DNA of 64,000 nucleotides from positions 1 through 64,000 of the forward strand of contig DAOTTR010000524.1 in NCBI GenBank assembly GCA_034437715.1, written 5' to 3'. Both the position numbers and the translations under genes were made by a program. Positions 49,230 through 57,403 of the stretch are shown one piece after another. The first letter of the stretch is position 1, and every line of letters begins with the position of its first letter. Source of the stretch: JAHBVH01 sp034437715 (GTDB lineage: Bacteria; Chloroflexota; Anaerolineae; Caldilineales; Caldilineaceae). Under the pieces are notes generated by a model. The model saw only the letters and a list, made by a program, of their open reading frames with translations. It searched no databases and was not told where the DNA came from.

Positions 49230-50537
49230 ATGACGAACCGTGCTGAAACGCTCTATGAAACCGCCCAGCAACTGTTGCCTGGCGGGGTGACTGCTTCTTT
49301 TCGTGTGAATCGCGCCATCGGACGGCCCTTTTATGTGGCGTGCGGCGATGGGCCGTACGTCTATGATCTCGACGGCCAGCAATTTGTCGATATGTGTACC
49401 TCGCATGGCGCGTCGCTGTTGGGCCACAACCATCCCCAACTCAAGGCGGCGGTGGCCCAAGCGCTCGATTTGGGCATCATCTGCTCCTATGAAAGTGAAC
49501 ATCATACCGCGCTGGCGCAACAGGTGTGTAAGATGGTGCCCTGCGCGGAAATGGTACGCTTTGCTGGCTCGGGCACAGAGACGGTGATGCACGCGCTGCG
49601 GCTGGCGCGCACCGTCACCAGGCGTGAGCGCATCATCAAGTTCGAGGGGCACTTTCATGGCTACAGTGACGCGCTCAACTACAGCGTGTCGCCGCCGCTG
49701 ACCGAGGCCGGTCCGGTGGACGCGCCCCATGCCTATCCCGAATCGGGCGGAATGCCCGCACACAACAGTGAACAAATCATTGTGGTGCCCTTCAACGATG
49801 TACCGGCGCTAGAGACAGCCTTTGCCTTGTACGGCAGAGAAGTGGCGGCGCTGATCATGGAGCCGATCAACTATGACCAGGGCTGTATTCTGCCAGAGCC
49901 AGGTTTTGCCCAGCGCTGCCGCGAGCTGTGCGACGCGCATGGCGTGCTGCTCTTTTTTGATGAAGTCTTGACCGCCTTTCGTATGGCCCCCGGCGGCGCA
50001 CAACAATATCTGGGCGTGACGCCCGATCTCTGTGTGTTGGGCAAGGCTTTTGGCGCGGGGATGCCGATCAGCGCGTTGGCGGGTACGCGCGCCGTGATGC
50101 AGGGGTTGAAACCGCTGGGCACCAGCGAAATGAGTGGCACCTTTTTGGCCCATCTCACGGGTGTACTGGCTGCATCCGCTGCCCTGACCGAATATCGCAC
50201 GCCCGGTTTCTATGAACGGATGGATGCGGTGGGCGAACATTTCTATTCGGGCTTCCAAGCGTTGATTGATCAGAGTGGTGTCCCGCTTCGCCTGCAACAC
50301 CTGGGGCCGCGTTTTGGCCTTTATTTTGGTGTGCAGGAGCCGGTGACCAACTATCGCCAAGCTGCCCAGAAAAATCGCGCCATGGAATTGACCTTTATCA
50401 AAGGGTGCATTGCGCGTGGGGTCTACTTCCATCCGTCGCCCCACCATGGCTTTTCGGCGGCCCATACCGAAGCCGATATGGATCGCGTGTTGACCGCCGT
50501 GGAAGGTGCATTGGCCGAGGTGAAGCGCGAGTTTTAA
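49230..50537 (+). CDS. Glutamate-1-semialdehyde aminomutase-like PLP aminotransferase
   Basis: 435 residues, class III aminotransferase. The PLP Lys lies in CVLGKAFGAGMPISALAGTR, and EFGSGTETVMHALRLAR-like AGSGTETVMHALRLARTVTR, HGYSDALN and DEVLTAFRM complete the site. It resembles HemL-type enzymes, but such paralogues act on many amines, and no other haem genes are near. So the HemL function should not be assumed. ATG 49230 is used, with a weak context; a TTG at 49206 is possible. It follows the methyltransferase closely and is followed by repeats. Confidence 0.88.
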   Translation: MTNRAETLYETAQQLLPGGVTASFRVNRAIGRPFYVACGDGPYVYDLDGQQFVDMCTSHGASLLGHNHPQLKAAVAQALDLGIICSYESEHHTALAQQVCKMVPCAEMVRFAGSGTETVMHALRLARTVTRRERIIKFEGHFHGYSDALNYSVSPPLTEAGPVDAPHAYPESGGMPAHNSEQIIVVPFNDVPALETAFALYGREVAALIMEPINYDQGCILPEPGFAQRCRELCDAHGVLLFFDEVLTAFRMAPGGAQQYLGVTPDLCVLGKAFGAGMPISALAGTRAVMQGLKPLGTSEMSGTFLAHLTGVLAASAALTEYRTPGFYERMDAVGEHFYSGFQALIDQSGVPLRLQHLGPRFGLYFGVQEPVTNYRQAAQKNRAMELTFIKGCIARGVYFHPSPHHGFSAAHTEADMDRVLTAVEGALAEVKREF

Positions 50538-50599
50538 GGCAATTGAGTTACGAAGCAATACAAAGGAAGACGAATAATCAATAGCCAATGGCTAACGGC

Positions 50600-50748
50600 T
50601 AAGGCGCTTGCAAAGAAATAAGTATCCAGCGCTTGCCAAACAAAATCATGCGTAGGGGCGGCCTTGCAGCCGCCCCGCGTTTGGCTCGCTGAGAATGGGC
50701 GGCTGCAAGCCGCCCCTACTGGATACTTTATTCTTTGCAATGGCCTAA
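50600..50748. mobile_element. Inverted-repeat element, family E copy 1
   Basis: About 150 bp with long inverse ends: GCGCTTGCAAAGAAATAAGT and the inverse of ATTGCAAAGAATAAAGTATC. The core has GGGCGGCCTTGCAGCCGCCC and GGGCGGCTGCAAGCCGCCCC stem loops with GTAGGGGC. A related shorter copy is at 55633-55742. Confidence 0.78.
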
Positions 50749-50750
50749 TG

Positions 50751-50930
50751 GTCTGTCCAAGAATAACATGGATGATTTTAGACAGATTTACTTGGGTAAC
50801 ATCACGTAAATTCACTATTTTATTTCTGGACATACCCTAAGTGTCTGTCCAAGAATAACATAGATGATTTTAGACAGATTTACTCGGGTAACATCACATA
50901 AATTAGCTACTTTATTTCTGGACAGACCCT
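50751..50930. repeat. 92 bp tandem duplication, family F
   Basis: Two units start GTCTGTCCAAGAATAACAT at 50751 and 50843. Each ends with TTTCTGGACA (the first CATACCC, the second GACAGACCC). Each unit has inverse ends GTCTGTCCAAGAA and TTTCTGGACAGAC. Differences are few point changes, so the duplication is recent or under conversion. Confidence 0.85.
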
Positions 50931-50980
50931 AAGGACAATGATAAATGATAAAGGACAAAGCACCAATGACAAAGGAGACC

Positions 50981-52009
50981 ATGCAAGCGGGCATCTTTAC
51001 CGGCATCGGCCAAATCGGCATTCAGCAAGTGGCACAGCAGCCACCACCGCCGGGCTATGTCAACGTGGCTGTGAAACAATCGGGCATCTGTGGCAGCGAT
51101 CTGCACAGCTACTTCGGCCATTGGAATCAGTCGCACACGGTGGCGCACGGCCACGAAACCTGTGGTGTTGTCACGCAAGTCGGTGACGGTGTGACTGATT
51201 TTGCGCCGAGCGACCGCGTGGTGATCGAATGTTTTTCCCACTGTGGCGACTGTATCTACTGCCGCACGGGACAATACAATCATTGCTTGGCGCGCAAGGG
51301 CGTCTCGCATGAGTTGCACGGCGGTTTTGCCGAAACTACCACGGCGCACGCTTCGGGTCTTTTTAAGATTCCTGACAGCATGCGTGATGAGGAAGGTGCG
51401 TTGGTCGAGCCGCTGGCGGTGGGTGTGCGTGCATTGGCGCAAGCCCGCGCCACCCATCAGGATCGCGTGGCGGTGATTGGGGGCGGCACGATTGGGTTGC
51501 TCTGTCTGGCCGTGGCCAAGGCAAATGGCGTCAAGGAGACGCTGATCACGGTCAAATATCCACAGCAGGCGGCCATGGCGCGGGCGTTGGGAGCCAATCA
51601 TGTGGTGGAGACGACCCAGCATGATGTCAAGGATGTAGTTAAGGAACTTACCGACGGGTTGGGCATGGACGCGGTGATCGAGACGGTGGGTGGTGCCGAA
51701 CATTTCAATGATGCACTGGCAATTACACGCCAGCGTGGGACATTGGTGTTGGTTGCTGGTTATCACAAGCCGCTCGAAATCGATCTGAGCCGGATTGTCT
51801 GGTCTGAAGTGCTGGTCACGGGGTCGAACTGTTATGGCTACAGTGGCATGCACACGGATTTCCAGGCCGCCATCGATCTGATCGCCACGGGCAAAGTTGA
51901 TGTCACGCAAATTGTCACCCATCGCTTTCCGTTGGCTGAGATTGCCCATGCCTTTACCATCGCCGCCGACAAAAGCTCGGGCGCGGTCAAGGTGCATCTG
52001 ACGCCGTGA
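50981..52009 (+). CDS. Zinc-dependent alcohol dehydrogenase (MDR family)
   Basis: 342 residues. Catalytic zinc ligands: GICGSDLHS and GHETCG; structural zinc set CGDCIYCRTGQYNHC. NAD motif VAVIGGGTIGLLCLAVAKA. It looks like the threonine/sorbitol-type medium-chain dehydrogenases. The upstream starts (50945 and 50966) are rejected because AAGGAG lies 5 bases before ATG 50981. Context: mannonate dehydratase and an Idh-type protein on the opposite strand suggest sugar or polyol use, but they are not in the same operon. Confidence 0.93.
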   Translation: MQAGIFTGIGQIGIQQVAQQPPPPGYVNVAVKQSGICGSDLHSYFGHWNQSHTVAHGHETCGVVTQVGDGVTDFAPSDRVVIECFSHCGDCIYCRTGQYNHCLARKGVSHELHGGFAETTTAHASGLFKIPDSMRDEEGALVEPLAVGVRALAQARATHQDRVAVIGGGTIGLLCLAVAKANGVKETLITVKYPQQAAMARALGANHVVETTQHDVKDVVKELTDGLGMDAVIETVGGAEHFNDALAITRQRGTLVLVAGYHKPLEIDLSRIVWSEVLVTGSNCYGYSGMHTDFQAAIDLIATGKVDVTQIVTHRFPLAEIAHAFTIAADKSSGAVKVHLTP

Positions 52010-52012
52010 CTA

Positions 52013-52047
52013 TCCACGGCGGGCGTCCTTTGGGCACCCGCCGTGGA
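52013..52047. terminator. GC-rich hairpin between convergent genes
   Basis: TCCACGGCGGG (52013-52023) pairs with CCCGCCGTGGA (52037-52047), 11 bp perfect stem. No T-run follows; probably a shared terminator for the dehydrogenase and GNAT genes. Confidence 0.6.
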
Positions 52048-52078
52048 TGGCAACTCACTCACTTCGTGCATAGGTTGA

Positions 52079-53131
52079 TCATGTTGCTTGTTGTTGCAAG
52101 TACGCCTCTACCTGTGTCCGCTCTACCTGCCAATAACATTCAGCCATAAAAGGTTTGAAACCCAATTCGTGATTGATCTTCAGCATGGCCACATTCGAGT
52201 CGGCGTTGCCTGTGCGGACGACGGTCACTTGGGGCAGTTCCCGCAAAACCTTTTCCAGCATAGCCGCTTTGAGCCAACGTCCCAACCCCAAGTTGCGATA
52301 GTCGGGAAAGATGCCAGTATCACCCTGGAACAAAAGGTGAGGACGATCCGCATGCCAAAAGACAACGGTGAACCCAGCAATGCGTCCAGTTGCCTCGTCG
52401 CGCGCGTAGAGGGTCCAGCGTTGCGTGCCGGTGGCGATCAGATTTTGATCCCATTCAACCAATTGCGCCGGTGTCATGTGAAAGTCTTCTATATCTGGTT
52501 CACCCCGTGGCGCTGTATTCATGACATCATAGAGATGAGCAATTTCGGTCAGTTCTTCGGTTGGATAGAACCCATCCCACAGCCCAAGCGTGAAACCGTT
52601 GGCGCGTTCCCGGGCGCGCTGTTGCCATTCGGCCAATAAGGTGTGATTGAGTTCGGCGATCAGGAGTTGATTGGTGTGCCCCTCAATGCCTTTACGCGCA
52701 CCGATGCGTTCCATAAAAATTGCCCCGGCCGGCACGCGATCGGTCGTGCCGCCCGGCAGCAAACGTCGGTCGTTGCGCAGCGCAACCGCCACCATAGAAG
52801 CCAGCAAACGTTTGCCCAATCCCTGTTGGCGATAAGCGGGGTGGATATCCAAATCAAATTGCAACAGATGCTGATTCGAGTCACTCTTCTGCATAATGGC
52901 AAAGGCCTTGCCGACAATCATGCCCTTATCATTCCAGGCAAGCCAGGGCTCGATCACGAAAGAATCAGGTTTGCTGCGCCACCATTGGATACATTCGGCA
53001 TCGGAAACGGTTGGATCTTCGGGCACGCGTTCGTGCCGGAGCGCATTTTCATACACGTTGAGTAGGCGCAGCTCATCATCGCTGGCTTGCTGTGGCGCAA
53101 AGGGGCGGATTTCAATTGTTGGGGACGACAT
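52079..53131 (-). CDS. GNAT protein with two acetyltransferase domains
   Basis: 350 residues. Two GNAT folds: residues about 5-165 with the acetyl-CoA loop HPAYRQQGLGKRLLASMVAV, and about 190-345 with IFPDYRNLGLGRWLKAAMLE. In such double proteins one half is often catalytic and the other structural; here both loops are intact (Q/RxxGxG/A). Substrate unknown. ATG 53131 with GGAG in AAAGGAGATCAGT upstream. The next gene upstream on the same strand is the KTSC protein (72 bp), so co-transcription is possible. Confidence 0.9.
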   Translation of the reverse strand: MSSPTIEIRPFAPQQASDDELRLLNVYENALRHERVPEDPTVSDAECIQWWRSKPDSFVIEPWLAWNDKGMIVGKAFAIMQKSDSNQHLLQFDLDIHPAYRQQGLGKRLLASMVAVALRNDRRLLPGGTTDRVPAGAIFMERIGARKGIEGHTNQLLIAELNHTLLAEWQQRARERANGFTLGLWDGFYPTEELTEIAHLYDVMNTAPRGEPDIEDFHMTPAQLVEWDQNLIATGTQRWTLYARDEATGRIAGFTVVFWHADRPHLLFQGDTGIFPDYRNLGLGRWLKAAMLEKVLRELPQVTVVRTGNADSNVAMLKINHELGFKPFMAECYWQVERTQVEAYLQQQAT

Positions 53132-53203
53132 ACTGATCTCCTTTGGGATAGATTATGCTGTGGCGTATCAGACGGACGTTTCCATTTGACAGGCCACAGT
53201 GAT

Positions 53204-53419
53204 TCACTGGATACGCTGATAACGATAGCCACCCTCTTTGATAAAGGTCTGGAAATAATAGCCGTGCGATGCCATGCTCATCAACCCGGTGTAGACATAA
53301 GCTGGCACGGCGAAGTAGTGGTAAATTGAGCCGTCATGAAATTCGATTTCCAGAATTTGTTGCGGACTAGCATAGCCGACCGCCACCAGGCTGGCGGAGA
53401 CGACTGGGGTGCGGATCAT
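53204..53419 (-). CDS. KTSC-domain small protein
   Basis: 71 residues. Matches the KTSC-type pattern: SASLVAVGYASPQQILEIEF, then DGSIYHYFAVPAYVYTGLM and HGYYFQTFIKEGGYRYQRI. The final Ser/Cys pair that gives the domain its name is not present here. Function of the family is unknown; in other bacteria it occurs alone or with surface enzymes. The start ATG 53419 lies 7 bases past the uxuA stop (53427), so the three genes are likely one unit. Confidence 0.75.
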   Translation of the reverse strand: MIRTPVVSASLVAVGYASPQQILEIEFHDGSIYHYFAVPAYVYTGLMSMASHGYYFQTFIKEGGYRYQRIQ

Positions 53420-53426
53420 GCAAACT

Positions 53427-54503
53427 TTACTCCTTTTCGATCAGGGTCAACGCGGCTTTCATCCAACCCAACGCATAGGCCATGCCAGCGTGCCAAGGCG
53501 CGGCGCATTCGAGCAACGGCGTGTGATCGGGAATGAGCACGCCATCAAAGCCATTTCTGTGCAGAATGCGCAACACTTCGATCATGTCGGTGTCGCCGTC
53601 ATCGACAAACATCTCGTGGTAGTTGGGCACTTTGCCATGTACGTTGCGCAAATGGACATAGGCCAGCTTGCCAGCGCGGCTGTAACGATCAACGGTGGCG
53701 TAGACATCGGTATGCTGCATCTCGGAAATCGTACCCACACAGAACTCCACTGTATTGGCCGCGCTGGGCTTGAGATCCAGCACCTTCTGGAAATGATCGC
53801 CCTGATAGACCAGGCGCGCCGTGTCGCGTAGCGTGGGCAGCGGCGGATCGTCGGGGTGGAAGGCCAACCTAACGCCAGCTTCTTCGGCGACGGGAATCAT
53901 CTCCTCTAGAAAGCCCTGTAGCCGCCGCCAAATTTCGGGCGCAGCCACCGGCGTGACAACGTCATCCGGCGCGGCCGCGTTGAAACGTGCCACATCATAG
54001 ACCATATTCCAGACCATGCCGCCGGGAATCGGGGCTTGGGTAGGATTTTTGAAGCCAACCGATTTGGCATCGCCGCGTGCATAGGGACCTTCACTGCGCC
54101 CCCAAACGCCAGCCAACGTGAAACAGTAGCCCATCGTCGGGATGCCCACGCGCCCTAGATCGCGGATAATGGTTTTGAGGTGCGCCAGCTGAGCTGCGCG
54201 TTGCGGGCCGTCCAGCAGCACATCGTACCAGTGGGCGGGGGCAAAGTTTTCCAGCGCCTCCAGTTCCAACCCTTCGGCGTTGACCATTGCCTTGAGATCG
54301 CGCAAGCCAGCGTATGTCCAAATCGCATCGTCGCCCTCCGAAATGCCGAAGCCGGCGTTAGCATTGTCCGAGGTGATGATCTTGTCGCCGCGCGTAAAAT
54401 GGCCCGGCAAGTGGGCGACAATGTGGGTGCAGCCCGCCTGTTTGGCAAAACGCAAATTGTCAGGCGTCAATAGCGCCCGATAGAGGCCGAGGCCGAGTTT
54501 CAT
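53427..54503 (-). CDS. uxuA: Mannonate dehydratase
   Basis: 358 residues, the shorter bacterial form. It dehydrates D-mannonate to 2-keto-3-deoxygluconate in hexuronate use. TIM-barrel signatures: RLAFHPDDPPLPTL (metal ligand His), IPDHTPLLECAAPWHAGMAY near the end, and VHLRNVHGKVPNYHEMFVDD, which holds the family's catalytic area. ATG 54503 has AAGGAGACACCTCT upstream. It is directly downstream of the Gfo/Idh/MocA gene (77 bp gap). The pairing suggests uronate or related sugar-acid breakdown. Confidence 0.93.
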   Translation of the reverse strand: MKLGLGLYRALLTPDNLRFAKQAGCTHIVAHLPGHFTRGDKIITSDNANAGFGISEGDDAIWTYAGLRDLKAMVNAEGLELEALENFAPAHWYDVLLDGPQRAAQLAHLKTIIRDLGRVGIPTMGYCFTLAGVWGRSEGPYARGDAKSVGFKNPTQAPIPGGMVWNMVYDVARFNAAAPDDVVTPVAAPEIWRRLQGFLEEMIPVAEEAGVRLAFHPDDPPLPTLRDTARLVYQGDHFQKVLDLKPSAANTVEFCVGTISEMQHTDVYATVDRYSRAGKLAYVHLRNVHGKVPNYHEMFVDDGDTDMIEVLRILHRNGFDGVLIPDHTPLLECAAPWHAGMAYALGWMKAALTLIEKE

Positions 54504-54580
54504 AGAGGTGTCTCCTTGGTGAGAGGATATAGTCGATTGGTCGGTTGGTCGGTTGGTCTTTGGCTAATGACAAGGCTATA

Positions 54581-55582
54581 TCATAGCTGAATCGGAAAAG
54601 CCTCGGCGATCGCCACCGGTTTGTCTTGGGCAATTGAATATTTAAGGGCGGCTTCAAATTGCAATTCTTGCAGGCCGGCCAAGCCGGGCACGGGTGGTGG
54701 TGTGCCGGCACGCACGGTGTCGAGATAGGCGTTGATCGCCTTGCCAAACGAGGCGCGGTATTGATCCCAGCGCGAAACATTGCGGCTAAGCGCGTGGGTG
54801 GTGTGGCGCTCACTGGCATAATTGATCAACTCCAGATCGCCATCCAGGTCGCGCATGGTAATGCGTCCCCGTTCAAACGCGAGATTCAATTCGTAGAGCG
54901 GCAGCTTGAAATCAATGCTACAGGTGCCAATGATCGTGCCCGTGGCACCATTTTCCATGCGCAGCGCGGCGGTGACATCGCGCACATTGTCGCTGCCCAT
55001 GCACGGGCGCGCCTCGGGTGCGGCCAGCGCCGTGATTGTGCTGACGGGCCCCATAAAGGCCAACATGAGGTCGATACAGTGGCTCCAACAGGCATAATGA
55101 ACCAGGCCGGTAAAGTGGACAGGACGGCCCAAGTTATGCGCGGCAATCAGTTCGCGCGCTTTGATCGTCTGTGCGAAGAAGCGATAGTTAAAGACCATGG
55201 CCGTCTCCACCTTGGCGGCGTGGGCGCGGCTGAGGAGCGTGTGGGCTTTGTGAAAGTCTTCTTCGGTCACATTGGCCTGTCCTTGTTGCGCCACCAGGGG
55301 CTTCTCAAAAAAGATGCGGCGTGGCTGCAAGTCCAACAGATCGCTGACTACGGCATAGCGATCTGTTTCGCGGGTCAATACCAGCACCGTATCAGGATCA
55401 TTGGCCATGAGCTCGGCCAGTGAATCGGCGACGGTGCCGCCAAATTTTTCGGCCACGGCTTGCGCTTTGTCACGGCTGCGGTTGTAATAGCTGAGGGTTA
55501 CATCCTTATTCTGCACGAGATAGGGCAGATAGTTCTGCGCGGCAACATTGCCGGTGCCAACAATGGCAACTTTGAGTGGCAT
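54581..55582 (-). CDS. Gfo/Idh/MocA-family oxidoreductase
   Basis: 333 residues. N-terminal NAD(P) fold VAIVGTGNVAAQNYLPYLVQ and VLVLTRETDRYAVVSDLLDL, then EKPLVAQQG, the family catalytic Lys motif. The C-terminal domain LHFTGLVHYACWSHCIDLML has the family His position and GATGTIIGTCSIDFKLPLYE. Substrate not shown. ATG 55582 has GAGGAG upstream. It is the first gene of a probable unit with uxuA, the KTSC gene and the GNAT, which suggests a sugar or sugar-acid role. Confidence 0.9.
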   Translation of the reverse strand: MPLKVAIVGTGNVAAQNYLPYLVQNKDVTLSYYNRSRDKAQAVAEKFGGTVADSLAELMANDPDTVLVLTRETDRYAVVSDLLDLQPRRIFFEKPLVAQQGQANVTEEDFHKAHTLLSRAHAAKVETAMVFNYRFFAQTIKARELIAAHNLGRPVHFTGLVHYACWSHCIDLMLAFMGPVSTITALAAPEARPCMGSDNVRDVTAALRMENGATGTIIGTCSIDFKLPLYELNLAFERGRITMRDLDGDLELINYASERHTTHALSRNVSRWDQYRASFGKAINAYLDTVRAGTPPPVPGLAGLQELQFEAALKYSIAQDKPVAIAEAFPIQL

Positions 55583-55632
55583 GGGGCTGACTCCTCACGA
55601 TAACGCAATCGCGCATAGATGATCATGCATGA

Positions 55633-55742
55633 TTAGGGACATTTCAAAGAATCAAGTATCCAGTAGGGGCGGCGGCAAGGCCGCCCCTACGCATGATTTT
55701 GTTTGGCAAGCGCTGGATCCTTATTTCTTTGCAAGCGCCTAG
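55633..55742. mobile_element. Inverted-repeat element, family E copy 2
   Basis: About 110 bp, reverse orientation to 50600-50748 and with a shorter core: ends TTTCAAAGAATCAAGTATCC and TTATTTCTTTGCAAGCGCCT, core GTAGGGGCGGCGGCAAGG and GCCGCCCCTAC. Confidence 0.78.
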
Positions 55743-55996
55743 GGTAAATGCTTGTAAATTTTTATCATCTATGGCGTTGCTCACTACAAATGTGAAAACA
55801 GGGATAGTTGTCCTCTATTGTACCACATGTCGGGCGGGCAAGGGTTGCGCGGCACATGCTTGCGGTTAGTCACATGACCCTTTCTGTATCTTAATCTTGT
55901 ACCGTAGCCTATGGCAATCTTGCCTAGTAGCCGATAGACTGGCCGCAGAGACCCTACGCACGTACGCTGGTGTGTCCAATCACCTTTCTAGTACGC

Positions 55997-56113
55997 CAAC
56001 GTTAAATTGCATCACCTGCTGCTCTGCATGAATTCAGAGCCTGGGATAGCAAACGTGTTTAAACACCTTTGCCGTCGCAAGTGTTGAATGAATTCAACAC
56101 GAATTTAACCTTG
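55997..56113. mobile_element. Family H inverted-repeat element, uninterrupted copy
   Basis: 117 bp, ends CAACGTTAAATT and AATTTAACCTTG (one mismatch to an exact inverse). It carries CTGCTCTGCATGAATTCAGAG, GTGTTTAAACAC and GTGTTGAATGAATTCAACAC. It is the empty-site partner of the element at 45411-45624. Confidence 0.8.
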
Positions 56114-56176
56114 TCGTAATCGTAACTTATCGATAATCATCTGTACTGAGCGGTGTTTGGTACAGAAAGGAGCAGT

Positions 56177-57394
56177 ATGAAACAATGTTTGTTATTGCCC
56201 ATTTTCTTCTTCACCATGGCCCTGTTTGGGGCCTGTGCGATCACGCCGGTTGCGCCAGGGGAAACTCCGGCTGCGCTAGAGACATCCGACGCGACCATCA
56301 CCGCCACCGAAAATATTACCGCGGCTTCTACCTTGACCGACAACGTGGCGATGACACCGACTGCTGTACTAACGGCTACCCCTGTCCCCGCTGATACGCT
56401 CGTCGTGACAGCAACGCCCGTGCTCACGCCCACCGCCGCCGTGACGGCAGCCGAGGTGCAAACTGGCACGCTGGCCGCGCTCGTAGCGGCTCGTCCGGAG
56501 TTTAGCACATTGAATGCGGCGATTGCCGCCGTGAATCTGACCGATGAACTGGGCTCAGATACAACCTTCTATACGCTCTTTGCGCCCACGGATGACGCGT
56601 TTGCGGCCTTACCGGCTGGCATCTTGGATACACTGCTGGCGAACCCGCCGCTATTGACCAGCCTCCTCCAGAATCATTTGTTAATTGAAGAGCTCGACGC
56701 CGCCGGTCTTGTGCGCCTGGGCAGTGTGTTGAGTGCCTTTGGTGCGACATTGCCTATCACCTTGACGGCGGATGGCGTGGTGCAGGTGGCTGCTGCCACC
56801 GTGATTGAGGCTGATATAATGGCGACTAACGGCATGATTCATGCGATTGACACGGTCCTGCTACCCGCTGATCTGGTGATCGCCCCCACCATAGCTGCCG
56901 CAAGTGTGGCGCCGACCGTGGCCGTAACAACGACGCAATTGGTGACCACAACCGCACAGATTGTCACAATGAATACGGCTGAGATGACGATTGGTGAAGT
57001 GATCAGCGCCACAGCAGATCTAGACCTGCTGGAAACCGCGCTGGGGGCGGCTGGTCTGTTGCCAGCGCTGGAAGTAGCCGGTGAATTGACTGTTTTTGCA
57101 CCGACTAATGCAGCCTTTGAGGCGATTCCGGCGGCCCAATTGCAGACCCTGCTCAACACAACGGGTGACTTAGCCGCTGTGTTGCAATATCATCTCGTGG
57201 CGGATAATGTGCTGGCCGCCGACTTAGTACGCCTTGGCTCGGCGCTCTCCACATCCAGTCAACCGATTACGATTACCACGGCTGCCGATGGCACGGTGTT
57301 GGTCAATCAGGCCCAGATTGTGCAGGCAGATATTATTGCGGCCAACGGGGTGATTCATCTGATCGATGTTGTCTTAACGCCGCCTGCACAGTAA
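56177..57394 (+). CDS. Lipoprotein with two fasciclin (FAS1) domains
   Basis: 405 residues. Signal peptide II: MKQCLLLPIFFFTMALFGAC, with lipobox LFGAC and Cys20 as the lipid-bearing residue. A Thr/Ala/Pro-rich linker (residues 25-95) precedes FAS1 domain 1 (about 98-235: YTLFAPTDDAFAALPAGILD, then NGMIHAIDTVLLP) and domain 2 (about 268-400: LTVFAPTNAAFEAIPAAQLQ, then NGVIHLIDVVLTP). FAS1 domains mediate adhesion outside the cell. ATG 56177 has AAGGAG; the in-frame start at 56153 is rejected. Convergent with the UbiA gene. Confidence 0.93.
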   Translation: MKQCLLLPIFFFTMALFGACAITPVAPGETPAALETSDATITATENITAASTLTDNVAMTPTAVLTATPVPADTLVVTATPVLTPTAAVTAAEVQTGTLAALVAARPEFSTLNAAIAAVNLTDELGSDTTFYTLFAPTDDAFAALPAGILDTLLANPPLLTSLLQNHLLIEELDAAGLVRLGSVLSAFGATLPITLTADGVVQVAAATVIEADIMATNGMIHAIDTVLLPADLVIAPTIAAASVAPTVAVTTTQLVTTTAQIVTMNTAEMTIGEVISATADLDLLETALGAAGLLPALEVAGELTVFAPTNAAFEAIPAAQLQTLLNTTGDLAAVLQYHLVADNVLAADLVRLGSALSTSSQPITITTAADGTVLVNQAQIVQADIIAANGVIHLIDVVLTPPAQ

Positions 57395-57403
57395 GAAGCC
57401 GAT

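Larger units (their letters stand above)
50538..50980. other. Repeat-filled intergenic region upstream of the alcohol dehydrogenase
   Basis: About 440 bases carrying a family E element (50600-50748) and a tandem duplicated family F element (50751-50930). No gene was found. Confidence 0.65.
55583..56176. other. Repeat-rich intergenic region upstream of the fasciclin gene
   Basis: 594 bases. It contains family E copy 2 (55633-55742) and family H copy 2 (55997-56113). Between 55743 and 55996 there is a TTTTATCATCTATGGCGTTG stretch that resembles an end of family B, but the match is too weak to call. No gene. Confidence 0.6.

Noticed and set aside
49230..50537. Naming the class III aminotransferase hemL
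   Set aside because: Motifs fit the family, but paralogues are common and there is no haem gene nearby to support the function.
55743..55800. Possible third copy of family B near 55760
   Set aside because: Only a short stretch resembles one end and the palindrome is not complete.
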